The notes under the pieces are model-generated. The model was given only the letters and a program-made list of their open reading frames with translations, had not been told where the DNA came from and made no database searches. From contig CALCNX010000031.1 in assembly GCA_937899715.1 (NCBI GenBank), positions 65,662 to 129,661 on the forward strand: a DNA stretch of 64,000 nucleotides. Reading direction: 5' to 3'. This DNA is from an uncultured bacterium (GTDB lineage Bacteria > Bacteroidota > Ignavibacteria > Kapaibacteriales > UBA4661). Below are positions 59,102-64,000 of this stretch, piece after piece; within the stretch, counting starts at the first letter, position 1, and every line of letters begins with the position of its first letter. A program made the position numbers and the translations under genes.

Positions 59102-61354
59102 TCAGTTTTCTTGCGCTTGTGCAGAAATCATCAAATGATCGTCCACATTGGTTGCTACAGGCAATTCAACGATAAACGTTGTGCCATCGCCGTACAAACT
59201 CTCAGCCCAGACACGACCGCCGTGCAAATCCACTATTTTCTTGACGCTGGACAAGCCCACGCCGCTTGACGATTCGCCGCCTGTTGGTCGGGCAGACAGA
59301 CGCTGAAAGAACCCAAATAATTTTTGTTTATCCTCTTCGGTCAAGCCCGGTCCTTCGTCGCGGACCTCCAGACGAATCATATCACCTGTTTTTTGCAAAA
59401 GCACGGACATTTGCGTATCGAAGGGCGAGTATTTGACCGCATTGCTCAGAAGATTGTCTATCACCTGCACGATACGCCGCCAGTCGCCCATGATGAAGCA
59501 TGAAGGTTCGCACGACGCTTCAATATGCTGGCGTTTGCGCTCTGCGCTGGGGCGGTATTGCTCAATCATTTCTTGGCATAATTCCGTCATATTCATCGCT
59601 TGAAGATTCAGTTCCAGTTTGCCCAGTTGTAGCGCGGTGTTATCCAAAAGGTCGCTGATAAGCCGATACATATTTTCTGATGATGTGACAATCATATTCA
59701 CCAGTTCAGACGCATTTGGCTTGCCAAGACCACCACTGAGCAAGAGCCGTGCAAGTCCCAAAATTGACGTAAGCGGATTGCGCAAATCGTGCGCCACAAT
59801 ACTCAAGAGTTTAATTTTAATTTCGTTTTCCTGTTCCAGTTGGGCGTTTGTTTGCAGCACATCCATCATCACGGCGTGCATACTTTTCGTTGATTGCAAG
59901 AGCGTCGCCAGTTGTAGCCTACTTTCGGAATCTTTGTCGGCATCATTGAACGATTGTGAAGCATTATCCAACGCAGAGAGGAAGTTTGCCAAATCGTTTG
60001 TGGCAAGGTGTAAGAATTTCATTTTGACAGCATTTGCCTCTTCTAAGTCTTGGTTGGTGCGCTGGAGTTGAACGATAGTTTCTTGCAGTTGGGTATTGGC
60101 AAGCTGTATGCTTTGCGCCTGCTCGACAAGAACTTCTTGCTGCCGAAGAATTTCGGTATTTGCTTCGGATAAAGAAGCATTTTTTTCGGTAAGCGCCTGT
60201 TCTGAACGCCGCTTGAGGCTATAACGATTGAGAAGGAGAATCACCAGAAGCGTCAAAAAAACTACGCCCGTCATCAACCCATAGCGCCAGAAGAGGTCGA
60301 GTTTACGGGACTGTTCGAGCAACTGAATCTGCTGCTCTTTTTTTTGGGTCTCATACTCGGCGTAGAGTTTGGCGAGTTTGTCGTTATTTTCTTGTGAGAA
60401 GATAGAATCACGCACATCGGCAAATTGCTTGTAATACGTGAGCGCCTGTTTGTCTTGCCCCGATGATTCAAGAATCTGTGATAAACTCCGTAGCGCCCCT
60501 TCCTGTACCATCAGAAATTTTTCTTTTTCTCCTATTGCCAGCGATGCTTTAGCGGCTTCCAATGCCTCACTTTTTTTTCCAATAGCGTTATAGAGATCGG
60601 CAATATTACCCAGCACCATTGCTTCCCCTTCTTTGTCGCCGATATTTCGGGCGAGCTCCCGCCCGCGTTGGTAATACCTCAATGATTCTTCATAGCGCTT
60701 CAACTGTCCATAGACTATTGCTATCCCGATGATGGACGACCACATACGCCGCGTATCTGCAAGTTCTTCTTTTAATTTTAACCCCCTCAAATGATATTCC
60801 AGCGCCTGCTCATACTGACCTTTATCGGCATTAAGCGCACCTAAGTTGGTCAGCAAAAGAGATTGCATCCCTTTGTCTTGTATTTCTTCAGCCAATTTCA
60901 GTGCATCCGCGTAATAGCGAATCGCAATATCCGGTTGATGCCGATTGTCATAAACAAGTCCAATATTATTCAGCGCTTTACCAATGCCCTTTTTATCACC
61001 TGTTTCCCGAAAGATTTTAAGAGCTTTCGTGTGCAAATCCAGTGCTGGAGCAAGTTTTCCTTGCTTCCACAAAGCAATGCCCATGTTCGTGTAGGACAGA
61101 GCCAGACCATTTGGAAAAGAAACTTTGGAAGCAATTCCTTCTGCACGCTGCGCATATAAAAAGGATTGTTCCACATTGGAAAGACGTACTTCGGCAGATA
61201 GTCGGTTAAGCAGATTGACCATCCCGGTATCGCTTTTGCCTGCTGCTTCGCTTGAGCGCAGAACGGCTATCAGCGAGTCCATGACAGATGTTTGTGCTGC
61301 TAGCGGCAAGATATACACGACCGAGCATATCGCCAAGAACAAAGATTTTCTCAT
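59102..61354 (-). CDS. TPR-domain sensor histidine kinase
   Basis: 750 residues from the ATG at 61354, which begins a signal peptide (SLFLAICSVVYILPLAAQ). Periplasmic TPR array of about six to seven units (ALSYTNMGIALWKQGKLAPAL, ALNNIGLVYDNRHQPDIAI), transmembrane helix (LMTGVVFLTLLVILLLNRY), a long coiled coil, HisKA (LLSIVAHDLRNPLTSIL), HATPase_c (LLSNAVKYSPFD, VRDEGPGL, SSGVGLSSVKKIVD). The phosphorylated His and ATP-binding boxes are intact. It is divergent from a LytTR response regulator 255 bases away, its best partner candidate, and co-directional with the DNA methyltransferase downstream. Confidence 0.92.
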   Translation of the reverse strand: MRKSLFLAICSVVYILPLAAQTSVMDSLIAVLRSSEAAGKSDTGMVNLLNRLSAEVRLSNVEQSFLYAQRAEGIASKVSFPNGLALSYTNMGIALWKQGKLAPALDLHTKALKIFRETGDKKGIGKALNNIGLVYDNRHQPDIAIRYYADALKLAEEIQDKGMQSLLLTNLGALNADKGQYEQALEYHLRGLKLKEELADTRRMWSSIIGIAIVYGQLKRYEESLRYYQRGRELARNIGDKEGEAMVLGNIADLYNAIGKKSEALEAAKASLAIGEKEKFLMVQEGALRSLSQILESSGQDKQALTYYKQFADVRDSIFSQENNDKLAKLYAEYETQKKEQQIQLLEQSRKLDLFWRYGLMTGVVFLTLLVILLLNRYSLKRRSEQALTEKNASLSEANTEILRQQEVLVEQAQSIQLANTQLQETIVQLQRTNQDLEEANAVKMKFLHLATNDLANFLSALDNASQSFNDADKDSESRLQLATLLQSTKSMHAVMMDVLQTNAQLEQENEIKIKLLSIVAHDLRNPLTSILGLARLLLSGGLGKPNASELVNMIVTSSENMYRLISDLLDNTALQLGKLELNLQAMNMTELCQEMIEQYRPSAERKRQHIEASCEPSCFIMGDWRRIVQVIDNLLSNAVKYSPFDTQMSVLLQKTGDMIRLEVRDEGPGLTEEDKQKLFGFFQRLSARPTGGESSSGVGLSSVKKIVDLHGGRVWAESLYGDGTTFIVELPVATNVDDHLMISAQAQEN

Positions 61355-61483
61355 AGAACAAAAGAAAAAATTCCCCCAAGATAAAATGTACTGTTTACCC
61401 ATGGATGTAGTGAATGTGTGTGATGTGCCTAACAAAGTGTGGTGATGACACCAATTTAGTAAAAACGTTACACATTTCACAGG

Positions 61484-61513
61484 ACAGTTCATCGGAAAAA
61501 AGGGACAGTTCAT
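61484..61513 (+). promoter_or_regulatory. LytTR-type operator: two perfect direct repeats
   Basis: ACAGTTCAT occurs at 61484-61492 and 61505-61513, separated by exactly 12 bases (21-bp period). Both copies fit the published LytTR consensus [TA][AC][CA]GTTN[AG][TG] at every position, and the 12-13-base gap is also as published. The larger shared block is GGACAGTTCATCGG. The site lies between the divergent TPR-kinase gene and the LytTR regulator gene, 97 bases before the latter, as expected for autoregulation. Confidence 0.75.
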
Positions 61514-61609
61514 CGGGAGAGTTTTGCCGCAAGTGCTGAAATACCGTAATTTGCATTCGGTTAAGACACGCATTATTACGCTAATGACCTTATCGAAAAT
61601 AAAGAGGGA

Positions 61610-62404
61610 ATGGTTATCAGTATGAACCAACCAGACACCACATTACGCACCGTTGTTATTGACGATGATGAGCTCATTCGCAAAACGCTTGTTTTGCTTC
61701 TTCAAGAATACTGCCCCGACATCGAAGTCGTGGGAGAAGCATCATCATTTCACGATGCTGTTCGTAATATCTACGACCACAAGCCTGATATTGTGTTCAT
61801 GGACGTACAGCTTACCGATACAACAGGCTTTGAGGTGCTTGACGCTTTCGATGCCAACGACTTTGCGGTGATTATGATGAGTTCGTATAGTCAATTTGCA
61901 CTTGAGGCATTCGATTACGACTCAAAGGGGTATCTTCTCAAGCCATTTGATGTCGAAAAACTTTGCACAGCCGTAGAGCGAGCACGCGCAAAATTGCGCC
62001 TTTTGGAAGAAGTCCGCGACTACAAAAGCCGCCTGGAACTTCACCAAAAAACGGCTCCAACATCAGTTGTTATCAAATCTACCAGAGGTAATATCAACAC
62101 CTATTTCACGGAAATTATTGCTTGCTCAGGGCACTACGGCTACACCCGAATATCACGGCACGAGCGCCCGGCACTTCTTTCGATAGATATACTGGCAGAG
62201 TGGGAACAATGGCTGCCAAACAATATTTTCTTGCGTATTCATCGCTCGCACATCATCAATATCCATCACGTCGCTCAGTGGGAACACGACGGAAAAGAGG
62301 GAATTGTACGAATGTCGAACAGCGAGATACTGCCCGTCTCGCGGGCGCAAAAAGCGGACTTTATACGCCGCGTGGAGGAATACCACCCCAAACTTAGTCA
62401 GTAA
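61610..62404 (+). CDS. LytTR-family response regulator
   Basis: 264 residues. Receiver (about 10-130): VVIDDDELIRK (acidic pocket), IVFMDVQLTDTTG (phospho-Asp), MMSSYSQFA, GYLLKPFDVEKL (Lys). LytTR domain (~160-260): IKSTRGNINTYFTEIIACSGHYGYTRI, FLRIHRSHIINIHHVAQWE, EILPVSRAQKADFI. Start at 61610 or at the ATG 12 bases later (61622), which suits the upstream GAGGG better. Two LytTR consensus sites lie in its own promoter region, so autoregulation is likely. Partner kinase is probably the divergent TPR kinase. A chemoreceptor gene starts 41 bases downstream on the same strand. Confidence 0.92.
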   Translation: MVISMNQPDTTLRTVVIDDDELIRKTLVLLLQEYCPDIEVVGEASSFHDAVRNIYDHKPDIVFMDVQLTDTTGFEVLDAFDANDFAVIMMSSYSQFALEAFDYDSKGYLLKPFDVEKLCTAVERARAKLRLLEEVRDYKSRLELHQKTAPTSVVIKSTRGNINTYFTEIIACSGHYGYTRISRHERPALLSIDILAEWEQWLPNNIFLRIHRSHIINIHHVAQWEHDGKEGIVRMSNSEILPVSRAQKADFIRRVEEYHPKLSQ

Positions 62405-62445
62405 TTTTTCTTTTTTATTCTTGATGTCTGCTGGAGGGCTAGATC

Positions 62446-63945
62446 ATGAAACAAACGATACACCATGCAATTACTTTCGACACACCGCCAGAAAAGAGTA
62501 TTGGGAAAAACTCTTTTCTCCGCCAATACCACCTGTTAAGCACTTGGGTACATTCCCAAGCAGTTTCAAAACTTGCCATTGACAATAATGCCTTTATCGC
62601 GCTTTGCAAACAACTTGTGGGTGCACTAGTAATAGTGATTGCTCTCAGCTCTGCGGCAGCATTCTTTTCTCCGCTCCATTACCTTATTGACAGTATTCTC
62701 TTTTTTGTGGCGGCGACGCTCTTTATCAATCGCACACAAGTTCGGCACCAACTCGCAACAGAGAAAAAAAATGCAGCGATGACGCAAGAAGCATTCCAGC
62801 AAGCCTTGAATGAACAAAAAGAAGCCAAAGACAACGACAAAGAACTACTATCGGCAACACAGGAGTTGTGCCGCTCGCTGGAACACGACATTGCCATTAT
62901 TATCTCGAACATGGACAGCAGTGCTGCCGGAGAGCAGGCAATTCCGATAGAAGAAGGAGTAATGACAGAGCAGGTACAATCCGTCTCGAACGCCTTTGCT
63001 CGTATCATGCACAAAATGGACAATTTCGTGCAATCCATTCTAGACACGGGCGGCTCAACCCTCCGTTCCGCAATTGCTCTGGCACAGCGTGCAGAAGAGC
63101 TTTCCGAAGAAATGCTTCAAAACACAACGAAGCAAACGCAATCTATTACCTCGGCAATACAGCAGGTAAAATCGGTCATGGAAACGAACACCGAATGTGT
63201 GGAAGCCGCCGTAGAAGAAGCCTTACGGGCAAAGCTAGAAGCCAGCGAAGGCGGCGCATCGGTGCATGAAATGATGACCGGGATTGAAAGCATTACGGAT
63301 GCTGTGGGTCGTGCATCTGATGCCATCACTGCTCTAACCGCCAGCAGTATGGCAATAGGAGACATGGCGATTGTGATTACCGAAGTAGCAGACAGAACCA
63401 ATCTTCTTGCGCTGAATGCCGCTATTGAAGCCGCCAGAGCCGGTGTGCATGGTCGAGGGTTTGCGGTAGTCGCAGATGAGGTACGCCAGCTTGCAGAGCG
63501 CACCCAATCTGCCACCAAAGAAATTACGAAAACAATTAAAAAGATACAAAGTCAGATTGTACTAGCGACGAAAGAAACGGCAACCGTACATACCGAAATC
63601 ACCAAACGCAGAAACGATGCGGCACGGTCAGAACAATCATTGCTAAATATTATTGAGCGAATCAATTACATGGCAGATGTTATTGGGCGTATATCGCTGA
63701 ATAATGAAGACCAAACCCGCGCGATGAAAGCCATGACTGAAAGTGTCAACAGCATTATTGCGATTACCGAATACACTTCTATCACCATGGGCGAGACCGC
63801 ATGGGGAATACAAGGCATTGAATCAATGATTAAAAATATCGTCAAGTTGACCGCCGGACAATTCAAACCAAGCCGAAACCGTCGTCAACAAGCGGCATCC
63901 GCACCACAACAAGATATTATCACGCAAGCATTTTCTTGGAATTAA
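62446..63945 (+). CDS. Membrane-bound methyl-accepting chemotaxis protein lacking a periplasmic sensor
   Basis: 499 residues with GGAGGG 7 bases upstream of the ATG. After ~60 cytoplasmic residues there are two close hydrophobic segments (LVGALVIVIALSSAAAFFS and LIDSILFFVAATLFIN) with almost no loop between them, so there is no periplasmic ligand domain and no HAMP. A long coiled coil follows, then the signalling domain (VITEVADRTNLLALNAAIEAARAGVHGRGFAVVADEVRQLAERTQSATKEI) complete with the tip. The tail lacks a CheR-docking pentapeptide. Probably co-transcribed with the LytTR regulator. No cheA or cheW in the window. Confidence 0.9.
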   Translation: MKQTIHHAITFDTPPEKSIGKNSFLRQYHLLSTWVHSQAVSKLAIDNNAFIALCKQLVGALVIVIALSSAAAFFSPLHYLIDSILFFVAATLFINRTQVRHQLATEKKNAAMTQEAFQQALNEQKEAKDNDKELLSATQELCRSLEHDIAIIISNMDSSAAGEQAIPIEEGVMTEQVQSVSNAFARIMHKMDNFVQSILDTGGSTLRSAIALAQRAEELSEEMLQNTTKQTQSITSAIQQVKSVMETNTECVEAAVEEALRAKLEASEGGASVHEMMTGIESITDAVGRASDAITALTASSMAIGDMAIVITEVADRTNLLALNAAIEAARAGVHGRGFAVVADEVRQLAERTQSATKEITKTIKKIQSQIVLATKETATVHTEITKRRNDAARSEQSLLNIIERINYMADVIGRISLNNEDQTRAMKAMTESVNSIIAITEYTSITMGETAWGIQGIESMIKNIVKLTAGQFKPSRNRRQQAASAPQQDIITQAFSWN

Positions 63946-64000
63946 GAGTGTGCAAGAAGTTTTGTGTAAATGGTTAGAAAGAAGTAGGTAATCGTTCGGG

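Overview
The window (64 kb, moderate GC) reads as chromosome of a free-living, Gram-negative member of the Bacteroidota/Chlorobiota side of the FCB group, probably outside the class Bacteroidia. Evidence seen: a secreted protein ending in a type IX secretion (T9SS) type A sorting domain, many outer-membrane barrels and TonB receptors, a DUF1800 protein, a 31-residue COX24/AURKAIP1-type basic protein typical of Bacteroidota/Chlorobiota, two-component-propeller kinases and LytTR regulators. Several genes carry clear AGGAGG-type ribosome sites, which classical Bacteroidia mostly lack; the phylum placement is inference. No phage, CRISPR array, rRNA or complete insertion sequence is visible.

Layout. 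1-7 kb: end of an Mrp/ApbC ATPase, a palindromic repeat, DUF1800 protein, TPR-adenylate cyclase, the 31-residue basic protein, a zinc-ribbon/TPR protein, HU, SecG. 7.5-19 kb: envelope genes, with a TonB receptor, TPR proteins, an outer-membrane barrel, PBP1A, then a TonB receptor - TPR - Omp85-like run preceded by three phased repeats. 19-26 kb: LytS/LytTR-type two-component pair, membrane hydroxylase, MutY, ThrA. 25.8-30 kb: the least ordinary stretch: a T9SS-sorted surface protein, an outer-membrane protein gene and its frameshifted tandem paralogue. Each paralogue has a duplicated leader with an 18-codon upstream ORF and potential RNA hairpins around conserved loops. A stand-alone LytTR protein with a ten-base poly-G tract lies next to them. 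30-44 kb: YfhO-like membrane protein, a tiny PAS-chemoreceptor, two convergent paralogous histidine kinases, DUF4864 protein, CoaBC, a von Willebrand (VWA) membrane protein and tRNA-Pro(CGG). 44-53 kb: a small barrel, a frameshifted antitoxin-like gene, aldehyde dehydrogenase, glycosyltransferases and an epimerase, a LpxL-like acyltransferase, and an HD-only alarmone-hydrolase-like protein. 53.7-64 kb: PAS/GAF kinase, AccC, an orphan D12-class DNA methyltransferase coupled to a TPR-histidine kinase, and a divergent LytTR regulator and chemoreceptor. The divergent promoter has two perfect LytTR consensus sites 21 bp apart.

How it fits together: most of the DNA serves the cell surface (peptidoglycan, lipid A-type acylation, glycan transfer, barrels, TonB uptake, T9SS) and environmental sensing (five histidine kinases, two LytTR response regulators plus one bare LytTR protein, one cyclase, two chemoreceptors). 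The strongest leads are the duplicated leader/uORF unit at 27.9-28.9 kb, the LytTR operator at 61.5 kb and the 21-bp-phased repeats at 14.7 kb. Three unrelated intergenic palindromic elements and two single-frameshift pseudogenes are also marked.
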